From NCBI RefSeq assembly GCF_020514115.1, contig NZ_VTKZ01000005.1, forward strand, positions 1 to 64,000: a DNA stretch of 64,000 nucleotides, written 5' to 3'. This stretch comes from Synechococcus sp. MU1642 (GTDB lineage Bacteria; Cyanobacteriota; Cyanobacteriia; PCC-6307; Cyanobiaceae). The first letter of the stretch is position 1. Every line of letters starts with the position of its first letter. The position numbers and the translations under genes are program-made. This document shows, in pieces, positions 28,453 to 38,742 of the stretch. Under the pieces are notes generated by a model. It was not told the DNA's origin, made no database searches, and saw nothing but the letters and a program-made list of their open reading frames with translations.

Positions 28453-31400
28453 ATGACCAGCAGCGGCAAAGTCAGAATTTACGAGCTGTCCAAGGACCTC
28501 GGCCTTGAGAACAAGGATGTGCTGGATGCGGCTGAAAAGCTCTCGATCGCTGCGAAGAGCCACAGCAGCTCGATCAGTGACGCTGAAGCCGGAAAGATCC
28601 GTTCGCTACTTGGAAAAGGAGCTAATGGTGCGAAGTCCGCTGCCGCTGCCCCTGCAAAACCCGCACCGGGGAAGGCCATCCTCTCGGTGCAAAAAGCAGC
28701 TCCTGCCGCCCCGAGCAAACCCACCCCAGCGGTGAGCAAACCGGTCGTAAAGCCTGTTGCCGCCAAGCCCCAAGTGGCTGCCAAACCACAAGCGGCCCCG
28801 AAGCCTCCCGCAGCGGCCACGCCCAAACCGGTGATCAGCAAGCCGGCCCCTGCCCCGGCGAAATCATCGGCAGCTCCTGCGAGGCCCGCCGCGCCTCAGA
28901 AACCACCTGCAGTCCCAGCGCGCCCGACTGCGGCAAAGCCCATGCCGCTGCCTGCCGCAACCAAGCCGCAGGTCGTCAGCAAGCCGGCTGCGGGAAAACC
29001 GGAACTGGTGAGCAAGCCCAAGGCTGCTGCCAAACCCACGGCACCCACGCCGCGTCCTACACCAGCTCGCCCGGCGCCGAGGCCCGCGGGGGCTGGAAGT
29101 CCAGCACGGCCCACCCCTGGCCAGGGTCAGCCCAAGCCGCAGATCATCCGCGCTGGCGCCCCATCTCGGCCCGGCACTCCAACCCGTGCCGGCGCTCCTA
29201 CAAAGCCCGGAGCGCCCTCACGGCCAACCCCCAGACCTGAACTAGTGGGCAAACCTGTGCCCCGCCGTCCTGCTGGCACAGGCGTGCCTCAACGCCAGGG
29301 TGGTCCAAGCCGTCCAGGAGCCCCCACACGGCAAAGTCGCCCAGGGATGCCTCCCCGCAGCGGCAACACCCTCGAACTGGTCGGCAAGCCGATTCGTCGC
29401 GACGGCAGCAGCACCGGAAGCGGTCGTCCTGGAGCGCCTACCCGTCCAGGAGCTCCTGGACGTCCCGGCATGCCCGCTGGAATGCGCAAACCGGTGGCTC
29501 CCGGTGAGCTCATGCAGCTGCAGAAGCCTGTCGGCAGACCGGCGGCACCGGCACCGCGGCGTCCCGATGCGCCCACCAAAGCAGGTGCGGGAGCAGGAAC
29601 GGCCACCCCGCCTGTGGCGCGTCCGAACGCTCCCTCGGCACCCCGCCGTCCCAGCTTCCGTCCCGGCGGGCCTGGAGGACAGCGGCGCCCTGGTCGACCC
29701 GACTGGGATGACAGCGCCCGGCTCGATGCTCTGCGCAGCCGCTCGCCGCAGAAGCAGCGCCAGAAGGTACACATCATCGGCGAGAACGATGATTCCCTGG
29801 CCGCACAGACCGGCGGCTTCGCCGGCGAACAAGAGAACATGGTTCTCTCGGCGAGCCTGGCTCGTCCCGCCAAGCCCAAATCGCAAAAGCGCACCGCACC
29901 AAAACCGGTGGCGGCGATGCGCAAGCGCAAGAAGGAAACCGCCCGTCAGCGTCAGCGCCGGCGTGCCATGGAACTGCGGGCGGCCCGGGAAGCCAAGCAG
30001 GTGCGGCCCGAAATGATCGTGGTGCCGGAGGACAACCTCACGGTGCAGGAACTGGCGGACATGCTGAGCGTCGAAAGCTCAGAAATCATCAAATCCCTGT
30101 TCTTCAAAGGGATCATCGCCACAGTCACCCAGACCCTGGACATGCCCACGATCGAGGCCGTCGCCGACGAATTCGGCGTGCCTGTGCTGCAGGACGATGT
30201 GGAAGAGGCGGCCAAGAAGACCGTCGAAATGATCGAAGAGGCCGACAAGGCTCACCTGATCCGGCGTCCGCCCGTGGTCACCGTCATGGGCCACGTCGAC
30301 CACGGCAAAACCAGCCTGCTGGATGCCATCCGTCAAGCCCGCGTCGCTGCAGGTGAGGCCGGAGGCATCACCCAGCACATCGGTGCGTATCAGGTTGAGG
30401 TAGAGCACAACAACGAACAGCGCAAGCTCACCTTCCTGGACACTCCTGGCCACGAAGCGTTTACCGCCATGCGAGCTCGCGGCACCAAGGTGACCGACGT
30501 GGCTGTACTGGTGGTGGCCGCCGATGACGGCGTCCGGCCACAGACCCTGGAAGCCATCAGCCATGCCCGGGCTGCGGAAGTGCCGATCGTGGTAGCGATC
30601 AACAAAATTGACAAAGAAGGTTCATCGCCTGAACGGGTGAAGCAGGAGCTGTCGGAGCAAAACCTGCTAGCGGAAGACTGGGGCGGCGATGTGGTGATGG
30701 TGCCGGTGAGCGCCATCAAGGGCGAAAACATCGACAAGCTGCTGGAGATGCTGCTGCTGGTCACCGAAGTGGAAGACCTGCAGGCCAACCCGGATCGTCT
30801 GGCCCGCGGCACCGTGATCGAAGCTCACCTCGACAAGGCCAAAGGCCCCGTGGCCACGCTGCTGGTGCAGAACGGCACCCTTAAGACCGGCGACGTGGTC
30901 GCCGCTGGTCCGGTGCTGGGCAAGGTGCGCGCCATGGTGGACGACAACCGCCAACGCCTCAAGGAAGCTGGTCCCTCCTTCGCTGTGGAGGCTCTGGGCT
31001 TCAGCGAGGTGCCCACCGCCGGTGATGAGTTCGAGGTGTACCCCGACGAAAAATCAGCCCGGGCGGTTGTAGGGGATCGCGCCTCCGATGCCCGTGCCAC
31101 CCGTCTCGCTCAACAGATGGCGTCACGACGCGTCTCGCTCACAGCCATGTCCGGTCAGGCGAATGATGGTGAGCTGAAGGAACTCAACCTGATTCTCAAA
31201 GCCGACGTTCAGGGCTCTGTGGAAGCCATCCTCGGATCGCTCGAGCAGCTGCCCAAAGATGAGGTGCAGGTTCGGGTGCTGCTGTCGGCACCTGGCGAGG
31301 TAACCGAAACCGACGTAGACCTCGCAGCCGCCTCCGGCGCAGTGATCGTGGGCTTCAACACTTCCATGGCCTCCGGCGCCAAGAAAGCCGCGGATGCCAC

Positions 31401-31791
31401 CGGGGTGGATGTACGCGACTACGACGTGATCTACAAGCTTCTGGAAGACATCCAGATGGCGATGGAAGGTCTGCTCGAACCGGAACTGGTAGAGGAAGCC
31501 CTGGGCGAAGCCGAGGTGCGCGCCGTCTTCACCATCGGCAAGAGCGCCGTGGCTGGCTGTTACGTCACCACCGGCAAGCTGCATCGCAACTGCCGGGTGC
31601 GGGTGCACCGCGGGAAACAGGTGGTTTACGAGGGCGACCTCGACTCCCTGCGTCGCAACAAGGACGACGTCAAAGAAGTGGCCACGGGCTTCGAATGCGG
31701 TGTCGGCACCGATCGGTTCGCCAACTGGGAAGAAGGCGATCGCATTGAAGCCTTCAAGATGGTTACCCAACGCCGCAAACTCACCACCTGA
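28453..31791 (+). CDS. infB: Translation initiation factor IF-2
   Basis: 1112 aa. The N-terminal IF2_N helix ([19 protein letters not shown]) is followed by about 400 residues of Pro/Ala/Lys/Arg-rich low complexity, longer than in most bacteria but usual in cyanobacteria. The GTPase domain begins near residue 610 with GHVDHGKTS, then DTPGHEAF and NKID. The C-terminal IF2 domains end at [10 protein letters not shown]. It brings fMet-tRNA to the 30S subunit. Long antisense frames over the Pro-rich part are artefacts of its skewed codons. Confidence 0.96.
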   Translation: MTSSGKVRIYELSKDLGLENKDVLDAAEKLSIAAKSHSSSISDAEAGKIRSLLGKGANGAKSAAAAPAKPAPGKAILSVQKAAPAAPSKPTPAVSKPVVKPVAAKPQVAAKPQAAPKPPAAATPKPVISKPAPAPAKSSAAPARPAAPQKPPAVPARPTAAKPMPLPAATKPQVVSKPAAGKPELVSKPKAAAKPTAPTPRPTPARPAPRPAGAGSPARPTPGQGQPKPQIIRAGAPSRPGTPTRAGAPTKPGAPSRPTPRPELVGKPVPRRPAGTGVPQRQGGPSRPGAPTRQSRPGMPPRSGNTLELVGKPIRRDGSSTGSGRPGAPTRPGAPGRPGMPAGMRKPVAPGELMQLQKPVGRPAAPAPRRPDAPTKAGAGAGTATPPVARPNAPSAPRRPSFRPGGPGGQRRPGRPDWDDSARLDALRSRSPQKQRQKVHIIGENDDSLAAQTGGFAGEQENMVLSASLARPAKPKSQKRTAPKPVAAMRKRKKETARQRQRRRAMELRAAREAKQVRPEMIVVPEDNLTVQELADMLSVESSEIIKSLFFKGIIATVTQTLDMPTIEAVADEFGVPVLQDDVEEAAKKTVEMIEEADKAHLIRRPPVVTVMGHVDHGKTSLLDAIRQARVAAGEAGGITQHIGAYQVEVEHNNEQRKLTFLDTPGHEAFTAMRARGTKVTDVAVLVVAADDGVRPQTLEAISHARAAEVPIVVAINKIDKEGSSPERVKQELSEQNLLAEDWGGDVVMVPVSAIKGENIDKLLEMLLLVTEVEDLQANPDRLARGTVIEAHLDKAKGPVATLLVQNGTLKTGDVVAAGPVLGKVRAMVDDNRQRLKEAGPSFAVEALGFSEVPTAGDEFEVYPDEKSARAVVGDRASDARATRLAQQMASRRVSLTAMSGQANDGELKELNLILKADVQGSVEAILGSLEQLPKDEVQVRVLLSAPGEVTETDVDLAAASGAVIVGFNTSMASGAKKAADATGVDVRDYDVIYKLLEDIQMAMEGLLEPELVEEALGEAEVRAVFTIGKSAVAGCYVTTGKLHRNCRVRVHRGKQVVYEGDLDSLRRNKDDVKEVATGFECGVGTDRFANWEEGDRIEAFKMVTQRRKLTT

Positions 31792-31805
31792 CACCGCAAG
31801 CGATC

Positions 31806-33173
31806 GTGCAGCCCCGCAGCGAGCCCCTGCTCTGGATTCAGTGCCTGGCTCTTGGAGTCATACCTCTAGAGCTGCTCCTGATCCGCCTGGTCCTGGCCGG
31901 TGCGGATCCAGGCCCCGTACCTGGTGTGGAGCGATTTCTGATCTGGGGCGTCGGGGTATTGGCCCCAGCCGTCGCGTTGTGGCGACGCCCCGCCGACTGG
32001 GGGTCACTGCTGTTGGTACGTCAGCCGCTGGCCAGCCGCAACAGCGATCAACTCCGCATCAGTGCATCGCACAGCGCCCTGAGCAGCCGCATCGCCGTGC
32101 TAATCACCGCAGTCATCCTGCTGCCTGTCCTCTGGTGGTTGGATGATTCAGCCGTGCTGGCGAGTGAGTTTTCCCCAATTTCGGGGCAATCCCGCCTGGT
32201 CACCCTGCTACTTGTGAGTCCTTTGCTGGCCTTGATGGTCTGGCAAGTGCAGCAGCTGGTTCAAGCTGCTGCACAGTTGTTGACTTCGGGCGCAACGGCT
32301 GCCGCTGCCGATTCGGCGTTTCGTGCTGACGCTGTTGCAAGGCAACGCACCAGCCTTGGCCTGCAATTGCTTAACCTCCCCGCCCTGGAGTGGCGGGAGC
32401 CTGCAGTAAAGCCGAGCAAGCAAGGGGCCGATGAGGCAATGAATGTGGAAGTCGAGTCGGAGACGGACGACAGCTCTGATCAAGCCAGCACTGAAAACGT
32501 CAGCGACCACAACATCTCCGGAAACGAAGAGCCAGAGGAAGAGGGTTCAGCGATCAGCCTGGCAGCGGCTGAGGGATCTGCTGATGCTGAGCCCAAATGG
32601 CTAGGGCCCACCGATCCAGGGGAACAAGCTGAAGAAGAGTCGTCTGCTGATGCTGAAGGGATTGATCCAACAAGCGATCAAGAGCCCGATGAGGCCATGA
32701 ATGTGGAAGTCGAGTCGGAGACTGACGACAGCACTGAAGAGACCAGGAATGAAAATGTCAGCGACGACGACATTTCTAAAAACGAAGATCCAGACGAAGA
32801 GCGCTCAACCATCAATCCGGTGCCAGCTGACGTGTATGACGAGGCTGCGGCCAAAGCACCGGACACCGTCGATGCAGAGACCCAAAACGACGAATCTGAA
32901 GACATCGGTGCGGATGATGCCGATGGAGATGAAGAACAAAACGCCAAGCCACCAGCTCCTTCGGAATCAACCGTCGCTGCTGCCGCCTCTGTTCCGGTCG
33001 AACCAGAGCAGCCCGGAGAAGAGCAGGAGAGCACCGCCCTGGATCCCGAAATCAGACAGGTCGACAGTTCCGCCGGCGGAAGCACGGAAAGCCATCGTGA
33101 ACAAGCCGAGCCCAGCGGAGGCAAAGAGAGCGAACCAGACCAGCCGTCTGAGCCCACGCCAGGGGGTCTGTGA
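31806..33173 (+). CDS. Low-complexity-tail membrane protein
   Basis: 455 aa. The first 200 residues form a membrane domain with about four helices (LALGVIPLELLLIRLVLAG, FLIWGVGVLAPAVALW, IAVLITAVILLPVLWWL, LVTLLLVSPLLALMVWQV). The remaining 250 or so are an acidic, Ser/Glu/Asp-rich tail that should be disordered. NCBI uses the family name 'low-complexity tail membrane protein' for such cyanobacterial proteins. The tail contains an internal duplication around DEAMNVEVESETDDS. The start is GTG 31806, 14 bases after infB. The last 207 bases overlap DUF3493 on the other strand. Confidence 0.78.
   Translation: MQPRSEPLLWIQCLALGVIPLELLLIRLVLAGADPGPVPGVERFLIWGVGVLAPAVALWRRPADWGSLLLVRQPLASRNSDQLRISASHSALSSRIAVLITAVILLPVLWWLDDSAVLASEFSPISGQSRLVTLLLVSPLLALMVWQVQQLVQAAAQLLTSGATAAAADSAFRADAVARQRTSLGLQLLNLPALEWREPAVKPSKQGADEAMNVEVESETDDSSDQASTENVSDHNISGNEEPEEEGSAISLAAAEGSADAEPKWLGPTDPGEQAEEESSADAEGIDPTSDQEPDEAMNVEVESETDDSTEETRNENVSDDDISKNEDPDEERSTINPVPADVYDEAAAKAPDTVDAETQNDESEDIGADDADGDEEQNAKPPAPSESTVAAAASVPVEPEQPGEEQESTALDPEIRQVDSSAGGSTESHREQAEPSGGKESEPDQPSEPTPGGL
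32430..32733 (+). repeat. Direct duplication inside the acidic tail coding region
   Basis: About 44 bases starting at 32430 recur at 32688 with very few changes; both encode DEAMNVEVESETDDS. The related but diverged text after each copy (ENVSDHNISGNEEPEEE and ENVSDDDISKNEDPDEE) shows that the duplicated unit is larger, about 86 codons per period. The changes are mostly at third positions, consistent with an older in-frame duplication under protein-level constraint. Confidence 0.75.
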
Positions 33174-33239
33174 CTCTTTGAGCAAACGTTCCCGCAAAGC
33201 TGGATCTAGGCGAGATTTGGAGCGCTGATTATCGGACAA
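32967..33239 (-). CDS. DUF3493 family membrane protein
   Basis: 90 aa. The N-terminal RSKSRLDPALRERLLKE and TPWRGLRRLVWFALFASAGLG match the DUF3493 pattern I know from cyanobacteria and plants. Two hydrophobic segments are seen (LVWFALFASAGLGLFTMAF and QGGALLLFSGLLWF). The start is TTG at 33237-33239; the frame closes at a TGA 15 bases further up, so no better codon exists. Its 3' three-quarters lies antisense to the end of the low-complexity-tail gene. Confidence 0.72.
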   Translation of the reverse strand: MSDNQRSKSRLDPALRERLLKESQTPWRGLRRLVWFALFASAGLGLFTMAFRASAGGTVDLSDFGIQGGALLLFSGLLWFDRNRGGSSDG

Positions 33240-33282
33240 ACGTCCAAGTCGGATTCAGAGCAAATGTTAAATTGCCGTTGCC

Positions 33283-33355
33283 GCCGATGTAGCTCAGCCG
33301 GTAGAGCAACGCTTTCGTAAAGCGTGGGTCGCCTGTTCAAGTCAGGTCATCGGCT
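33283..33355 (+). tRNA. tRNA-Thr (anticodon CGT)
   Basis: Cloverleaf folds by eye. The acceptor stem GCCGATG pairs with CATCGGC, the D arm is GCTC/GAGC, and the anticodon stem ACGCT/AGCGT encloses the loop TTCGTAA with anticodon CGT (codon ACG). The T arm is GCCTG-TTCAAGT-CAGGT. CCA is not encoded. A run of six T at 33355-33360 directly follows and may help end transcription. Confidence 0.95.
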
Positions 33356-33494
33356 TTTTTAGCAGTTGTGCATGGAATCAACCTGATTCAATGCAGAATT
33401 ATTTTGTACATAGAGTCCTCATTCTTGCGGACAAGCAGAGATCATTACCTAGCGTGGTCCGGCCACTGAGAACGTCATTCCAGGGAACAATCCA

Positions 33495-34205
33495 ATGTTC
33501 CGGATCTACATCAGCCAATGCTTCAGACACCTCCTGATTCCGAAGCACCAATACTCATCGCGACCGAAGTTTGAGCTGGCGTTTCAACCAGGGCGTAATG
33601 ATCGCTTCTTCAACAAGGCGCTGGTACGAACGCAGCAGTTGGTGCAGCTTCAGGTGGCCATCGTTTGGCAATTGAACTTTCAGTTGCGCAACTTCTGGCA
33701 TCCAGACCTACAGCTGATGCGACAACAACTGCTGGATCAGCTCGCACTCTCAGAAGAAAGCACAGTTCGAAGCCTTTCAGTGCAACGAATGATGGGCATT
33801 CAGAAACTGGCCGAAGATCAATGGATCACCGAGTGGGGCCGCAAGCATTTGCTGGAGATCAGTAATGCCATGACCGATGCCGTTGGCGGTCTCGAACGGA
33901 TCCGCAACACCCCGATTCCACCGCCCTACGACCTCTTCATTCGCGTCATCAATTGGGTATTCGGAACCCAGTTGCTGCTGTCATTTGAAAGCCAGGGTTC
34001 AGCGCTTACGGGAATTCTGCTGTTCTTCGGGTTCCTGATTGCTGAGCGCATCGGGGCCCATATGGAAGGGCCTTTAGATCAAGACGGCAGCAGCTTTTTG
34101 ATGCCCCTGAATACGATCTACGTGGGAATCAGTGAAGACCTGATGCAGAGAGAATTCGACTACGGCCGGTATCGTCCCAGTCGGAATCCTGTGTTCTGGG
34201 ACTGA
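33495..34205 (+). CDS. Bestrophin-like protein, short N-terminus
   Basis: 236 aa. The C-terminal half resembles bacterial bestrophin anion channels: [19 protein letters not shown], then a membrane helix, [21 protein letters not shown], and [17 protein letters not shown]. Family members are usually near 300 aa with two further N-terminal helices. Here the first 60 residues are polar and the frame upstream closes at a TAG (33450-33452), so those helices are missing or diverged. The stop overlaps the sdhC ATG (TGATG). Codon and base use look less GC-rich than the neighbours by eye. Confidence 0.55.
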   Translation: MFRIYISQCFRHLLIPKHQYSSRPKFELAFQPGRNDRFFNKALVRTQQLVQLQVAIVWQLNFQLRNFWHPDLQLMRQQLLDQLALSEESTVRSLSVQRMMGIQKLAEDQWITEWGRKHLLEISNAMTDAVGGLERIRNTPIPPPYDLFIRVINWVFGTQLLLSFESQGSALTGILLFFGFLIAERIGAHMEGPLDQDGSSFLMPLNTIYVGISEDLMQREFDYGRYRPSRNPVFWD

Positions 34206-34831
34206 TGCAGGTGCCAACCCTCATACGCATTGGATCGGCCCTCAGCGGGTTGCTGCTGGTGCTGTTCCTTGTGGTTCATCTGGCTGGTTTGTTGCCCGCC
34301 CTGATCGCACCGGTGCAGTTCGAGCATTACGCCACGGCCCTGCATCACCAGCCATGGCTGCCCATTCTGGAATTCTGCTTGGCCGCCACCACAGCCGTGC
34401 ATCTGAGCTTCACCGTCGCCAAAACGCTACGGAATCTGGGTGCTGGAAACACAGCTGCGCTGCGCAGCCGCCGCGGTCAAATGCTCGAGGCAGTCGCCAG
34501 CCGCGGCAAGGTTGCTGCTGGAGTGGTTACGTTGGGATTCCTGGCCTTGCACCTGCAGCAACTGCGCTGGCCACGCCCGGCCGATGGGCTGGAGCGACAG
34601 GTACTGCAGCAGATGCTGACGCAACCGATCAGCCTGGTGGTTTACGCCGCCGGCAGCCTCGCCATTGGCCTGCACCTGCTTCATGGCGCGGAAGCGGCGC
34701 ACCGAAACCTGGGTCTACTGACCCCGGCCAACGGCTCAAGCATCCGTTTTTTTGGGGGCCTCTTGGCGTCAGGGATCGGCGGAGGCTTCCTGCTGATCAG
34801 CTTGGGACTGGCCCTCGGAGGGTTGGCATGA
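34205..34831 (+). CDS. sdhC: Succinate dehydrogenase cytochrome b subunit (b558 type)
   Basis: 208 aa with five hydrophobic helices, fitting the single-subunit diheme cytochrome b558 family that anchors class-B succinate:quinone oxidoreductases. Histidines suited to heme ligation occur within helices ([18 protein letters not shown]-type segment, [18 protein letters not shown]). It anchors SdhA/SdhB to the membrane and passes electrons to quinone. The ATG overlaps the bestrophin-like stop, and its stop overlaps the sdhA ATG. Confidence 0.82.
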   Translation: MQVPTLIRIGSALSGLLLVLFLVVHLAGLLPALIAPVQFEHYATALHHQPWLPILEFCLAATTAVHLSFTVAKTLRNLGAGNTAALRSRRGQMLEAVASRGKVAAGVVTLGFLALHLQQLRWPRPADGLERQVLQQMLTQPISLVVYAAGSLAIGLHLLHGAEAAHRNLGLLTPANGSSIRFFGGLLASGIGGGFLLISLGLALGGLA

Positions 34832-36747
34832 CTAATGGACTGCCTGATCCCAAGATCCCCGCCGGTCCGCTCGCCGATGCCTGGCGAAGGACACGCGAGG
34901 GGCTGCCGCTGATCAGCCCCCTCCGCAAAGGGCAGATGGATGTGCTCGTTGTGGGCACCGGCCTGGCCGGCGCTTCCGCCGCCGCGACTCTGGCCCAACA
35001 GGGCTACCGGGTGACGGTGCTCAGCTTTCACGACAGCCCGCGCCGCGCCCACTCAGTGGCGGCCCAGGGAGGCATCAATGCAGCACGTTCTGTGGCGGTG
35101 GATGGCGACAGCGTCAGCCGCCTGTTCGCCGACACCCTCAAAGGAGGCGACTTCCGCGCCCGGGAAGCGGGCTGCCAGCGGCTGGCGGAAATCAGCAGCG
35201 ACATCATCGATCAATGCGTGGCGCAGGGGGTGCCTTTCGCGCGCGAATACGGCGGCAGCCTGGCCACCCGCAGTTTTGGCGGAGCCCTTGTGAGCCGCAC
35301 CTTCTATGCCCGGGGGCAGACCGGCCAACAATTGCTGTATGGCGCTTACCAGGCCTTGATGCGCCAGGTGGAGCTGGGTCGCGTTCAACTGCTCACTCGC
35401 CGAGACGTGCTCGAACTGATCACCGTGGATGGGGTTGCCCGCGGTGTGGTGGCGCGCCACCTGCTGAGCGGTGAGCTGGAGGTACACACCGCCCGGTCGG
35501 TTCTGCTCTGCACCGGTGGTTACAGCAACGTTTACTTCCTCTCCACCAATGCACTGAAGTCGAACACCAGTGCGATCTGGAGGGCCCACCGCAAAGGGGC
35601 ACTGTTCGCCAATCCCTGCTTCACCCAGATTCATCCCACCTGCATTCCGAGTGGTGATGTCTTCCAGAGCAAGCTGACGCTGATGAGCGAAAGCCTGCGC
35701 AATGACGGGCGGGTCTGGCTGCCCAAGAACCCCCGCGAGACACGCCAACCCGATGCGATTCCCGAAGAGGAACGCGACTACTTCCTTGAAAGGATGTATC
35801 CCACCTACGGCAACATGACTCCGCGGGACGTCGCCTCAAGGCGGGCCAGAGAACTCTGCAACTCGGGGCGGGGTGTTGGCCCAGGGGGCCGGTCGGTGTA
35901 CCTCGACCTCACCGATGCCATCAAAGCTGAAGGCAAAGGTGCCATTGCGGCCCGCTACGGCAACCTGATGACGATGTATGAGCGGATCAGCGGCGACGAC
36001 CCGTACAAGAAACCGATGCGGATCTACCCCGCCCCCCACTACACGATGGGCGGCCTTTGGGTTGACTACCACCTGATGAGTTCCATTCCCGGCCTGTTTG
36101 TTCTGGGGGAAGCGAACTACTCCGAACATGGTGCCAACCGACTCGGCGCCAGCGCTCTGATGCAAGGGCTCGCCGATGGCTACTTCATCGCGCCGTCCAC
36201 GGTGACGGCCTGGCTGGCTGGCACCCCGGCGCAGGATGTACCCACCGATCACTCAGCCTGCCGCGAGGCATTGGAAAGCACCCGCCGCCGCATCAGCCAA
36301 TTGATCAACAGCGAAGGCAACACCCCGGTGGACAGCTTCCATCGCCAGCTAGGAAGCGTGATGATCGACCGCTGCGGCATCAGCCGCCATGCCGATGGTC
36401 TGCGGGAGGGGCTGGAGCAGGTGAAGGCCCTGGAACAGCGATTCGAGGCCGAGGTGCGGGTGCCTGGCGAGGCCAGCGGCCCCAATGCCGAGCTGGAGAA
36501 AGCCCTGCGAGTCAAAGACTTCTTCGGGCTGGCCCAGCTGATGCTGCGGGATGCCCTGGCCAGGGAGGAGTCCTGCGGTGCCCACTTCCGCGAGGAACAC
36601 CAAAGTGTCGACGGCGAAGCCCGACGCGATGACCTGAACTTCGCCCACATCGCGTCCTGGGAACACACCAGCGGCGGCGAGCCGATCTGCCACAGCGAAC
36701 CGCTGCAGTTCACCGCGCTGCAACCCAGCACCCGGAGCTACAAATGA
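34828..36747 (+). CDS. sdhA: Succinate dehydrogenase/fumarate reductase flavoprotein subunit
   Basis: 639 aa flavoprotein. The N-terminal dinucleotide-binding loop is [35 protein letters not shown] contains the His that carries covalent FAD. Active-site regions [27 protein letters not shown] and [16 protein letters not shown] are intact. FTQIHPT and [10 protein letters not shown] also match. It oxidises succinate to fumarate. The ATG at 34828 overlaps the sdhC stop; a much longer open frame beginning at 34354 runs over sdhC and is not used. Confidence 0.94.
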   Translation: MTNGLPDPKIPAGPLADAWRRTREGLPLISPLRKGQMDVLVVGTGLAGASAAATLAQQGYRVTVLSFHDSPRRAHSVAAQGGINAARSVAVDGDSVSRLFADTLKGGDFRAREAGCQRLAEISSDIIDQCVAQGVPFAREYGGSLATRSFGGALVSRTFYARGQTGQQLLYGAYQALMRQVELGRVQLLTRRDVLELITVDGVARGVVARHLLSGELEVHTARSVLLCTGGYSNVYFLSTNALKSNTSAIWRAHRKGALFANPCFTQIHPTCIPSGDVFQSKLTLMSESLRNDGRVWLPKNPRETRQPDAIPEEERDYFLERMYPTYGNMTPRDVASRRARELCNSGRGVGPGGRSVYLDLTDAIKAEGKGAIAARYGNLMTMYERISGDDPYKKPMRIYPAPHYTMGGLWVDYHLMSSIPGLFVLGEANYSEHGANRLGASALMQGLADGYFIAPSTVTAWLAGTPAQDVPTDHSACREALESTRRRISQLINSEGNTPVDSFHRQLGSVMIDRCGISRHADGLREGLEQVKALEQRFEAEVRVPGEASGPNAELEKALRVKDFFGLAQLMLRDALAREESCGAHFREEHQSVDGEARRDDLNFAHIASWEHTSGGEPICHSEPLQFTALQPSTRSYK

Positions 36748-37472
36748 AACTCACCCTGCGCATCTGGCGCCAGAGCAGCGCCGATCAACCCGGTGGTTAC
36801 CAGAGTCATCGGCTGGAGCACGTCTCCTCCGACCTCTCCATGCTGGAGGCCCTCGATCAGCTCAACGAACAACTGATCAGCTCCGGAGAACGGCCGGTGA
36901 GCTTCGACCACGACTGCCGCGAAGGCATCTGCGGCAGCTGCGGCTTCCTAGTGAATGGCCAGGCCCATGGCCCTCGGGCAGCCACATCGGTGTGTCAGCT
37001 CTACCTGCGGGAGTTCAGCGATGGTGCGGAGCTGACCCTGGATCCATGGCGAGCCAAGGCCTTCCCCCCCATCCAAGACCTGATGGTGGACCGCGCCTCC
37101 TTCGACCGGCTGGTCGCCGCCGGTGGCTACTGCTCAACGGGCACCGGCCAGGCTCCGGACGGCAATGCCATGCCCGTGGGCCGGGAGCAGGCCACCAGCG
37201 CCTTCAGCACAGCAACCTGCATCGGTTGTGGCGCCTGCGTCGCCAGCTGCCGAAATGCCTCAGCAAGCCTTTTCGTGGCCGCCAAGCTGGCGCACTTGGG
37301 GCAGCTGCCGCAGGGACAACCGGAGCGAGCCCGCCGCGCCGACGCTATGCAACGCCAAATGGAGGCAGAGGGCTTCGGCAGCTGCAGCAGCAACCTCGAA
37401 TGCGAGGCGGTCTGCCCCCAGGAGATTTCCGCAGACTGGATCAGCTGGATGCACCGGGAACGCAGAAGCTGA
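36744..37472 (+). CDS. sdhB: Succinate dehydrogenase/fumarate reductase iron-sulfur subunit
   Basis: 242 aa with three cluster sites in order: plant-type [2Fe-2S] [11 protein letters not shown] plus a later Cys (SVCQL), [4Fe-4S] [11 protein letters not shown], and a third site completed by [15 protein letters not shown]. It transfers electrons from SdhA flavin to the heme/quinone side. The ATG overlaps the sdhA stop, giving a fully coupled bestrophin-sdhC-sdhA-sdhB string. Confidence 0.94.
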   Translation: MKLTLRIWRQSSADQPGGYQSHRLEHVSSDLSMLEALDQLNEQLISSGERPVSFDHDCREGICGSCGFLVNGQAHGPRAATSVCQLYLREFSDGAELTLDPWRAKAFPPIQDLMVDRASFDRLVAAGGYCSTGTGQAPDGNAMPVGREQATSAFSTATCIGCGACVASCRNASASLFVAAKLAHLGQLPQGQPERARRADAMQRQMEAEGFGSCSSNLECEAVCPQEISADWISWMHRERRS

Positions 37473-37493
37473 CTGCGCAAGAACACCACAACC

Positions 37494-37542
37494 GCTGGTG
37501 CACCAGCCTAGACATCATTAGGAACCTTTTCCTGATGATCAA
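37494..37542. other. Two inverted repeats after sdhB
   Basis: A perfect 14-base palindrome (GCTGGTGCACCAGC, 37494-37507) is followed by a hairpin TCATTAGGAA/TTCCTGATGA around 37516-37539 with one G-T pair. Neither is followed by a T-run on the plus strand. They may end the sdh transcript or be an operator for the prohibitin-like gene. Confidence 0.35.
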
Positions 37543-37585
37543 CAACGAATAAGTACTGTTCTAAATATCGATTCAAGCCAGCAGC

Positions 37586-38365
37586 ATGCAATCCAACCCC
37601 CAGCCAGAGCAAATCACCAAAACGGTGGTTGGCATGACCACCATCTTCATTGGCGGCATCGCCCTCCTATCCAGTGTATTCGTTGTTCCCGCCGGCGAAG
37701 TTGGCGTTGTCACCACCCTTGGGAAAGTCTCTAACACCCCAAGAGAGCCGGGCCTGAACCTGAAACTTCCGTTCATTCAGTCGACCCACAATTTCAGCGT
37801 CAGAACTCAGGTCATCCCCGAAAAATTCTCAACGCTCACCAAAGACTTGCAGGTGATCGAAGCCACAGCCACGGTGAAATATGCGGTCAAGCCAGGGGAA
37901 GCCCCAAGGATCTACAGCACGATTGCGACCGATGACTCTGCGATTTACGCAAGGGTTATTCAGCCATCACTGCTGAAATCTCTGAAGTCGGTGTTCTCAA
38001 AGTATGAACTTGACACCATCGCCACCGACTGGAACAACATTTCCACCCTTGTACAAGAAAGCGTCTCCAATGAACTGAGCAAATTCGACTACGTAGCTGT
38101 CAAAGGCTTGGACATCACTGGCCTCAAGATTGCTGAGGAATACCGAGCAGCAATCGAGCAGAAGCAAATCGCTCAACAGCAACTTCTGCGTGCCAAAACA
38201 GAGGTTCAGATCGCCGAGCAAGAGGCCCTGAAGTTTCAGACCTTGACCCGCTCGCTCAATGACAGCGTTCTCTACAAGTTGTTCCTTGACAAGTGGGACG
38301 GGAAAACAAAGGTGGTTCCGCCCATTCGCGGGGGGAGCACGCCGCCGGTGATTGTCGGGCAATAA
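37586..38365 (+). CDS. Prohibitin-family (SPFH domain) membrane protein
   Basis: 259 aa with an N-terminal membrane helix (about residues 14-35, VVGMTTIFIGGIALLSSVFVV). The prohibitin/SPFH core begins VPAGEVGVVTTLGKVSNTPREPGLNLKLPF, and a coiled coil lies near residues 185-215 (RAAIEQKQIAQQQLLRAKTEVQIAEQEALK). Such proteins form large membrane ring scaffolds linked to protease control and membrane integrity. The gene looks more AT-rich than its neighbours. It stands alone between sdhB and a gene on the other strand. Confidence 0.88.
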   Translation: MQSNPQPEQITKTVVGMTTIFIGGIALLSSVFVVPAGEVGVVTTLGKVSNTPREPGLNLKLPFIQSTHNFSVRTQVIPEKFSTLTKDLQVIEATATVKYAVKPGEAPRIYSTIATDDSAIYARVIQPSLLKSLKSVFSKYELDTIATDWNNISTLVQESVSNELSKFDYVAVKGLDITGLKIAEEYRAAIEQKQIAQQQLLRAKTEVQIAEQEALKFQTLTRSLNDSVLYKLFLDKWDGKTKVVPPIRGGSTPPVIVGQ

Positions 38366-38374
38366 CGGGATGCG

Positions 38375-38647
38375 TCAGAGCCCAGCGCAGCCGCGGGTCG
38401 CAGCCTGCAGGTCGGCAATGGCCTGGGCGCCGCGGCCTGCTTGCAGCTGCTGCATCACCAAATCCGCCTGGACCCCCAGCAAAAGGGTCTGGCACGGATA
38501 TGCACTACGAGACGACGCCTGCCCCTGCAGCGCCTCCGCCTCAATCAAGGCTTGTTCGCACAGCTGAGGATGGCCCTGCTCAAGGCAACGCTTTGCTCGG
38601 GCCTGAAAGGCTGCCAAAGGAGAAGCTCGCACCGCAGGGGCTACCAA
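38375..38647 (-). CDS. Secreted hypothetical protein with unclear start
   Basis: From the only ordinary start (TTG at 38645-38647) the product is 90 aa: AFQARAKRCLEQGHPQLCEQALIEAEALQ, a TPR-like helical pattern, with three cysteines. The same frame is open another 14 codons upstream and reads LLARSVTVILVFGLVAPAVRAS, which together with the start of this entry is a convincing signal peptide. That stretch has no ATG, GTG or TTG, only CTG and ATT. The protein is therefore probably exported and starts at a rare codon near 38686. No function is recognised. Confidence 0.55.
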   Translation of the reverse strand: MVAPAVRASPLAAFQARAKRCLEQGHPQLCEQALIEAEALQGQASSRSAYPCQTLLLGVQADLVMQQLQAGRGAQAIADLQAATRGCAGL

Positions 38648-38742
38648 GCCAAAAACGAGAATGACTGTGACGGAGCGCGCGAGCAGAGCTCAGGAGGGCG
38701 ATTTGCTGAGATGATGCCTCAACCTCGACTAAACAACGCACC

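Noticed and set aside
29000..29700. Repeat-like Pro/Ala/Gly text in infB taken as a possible tandem repeat or CRISPR
   Set aside because: It is degenerate protein-level low complexity within an intact gene; no regular spacer or repeat length. No CRISPR array is seen anywhere in the window.
28896..29930. Antisense frames opposite the Pro/Ala-rich part of infB
   Set aside because: Caused by the skewed codons of the repeat-rich region; translations are Gly/Arg/Ala noise.
34354..34827. Upstream extension of the sdhA frame across sdhC
   Set aside because: Runs through the conserved cytochrome b gene in another frame; the ATG at 34828 gives the standard N-terminus.
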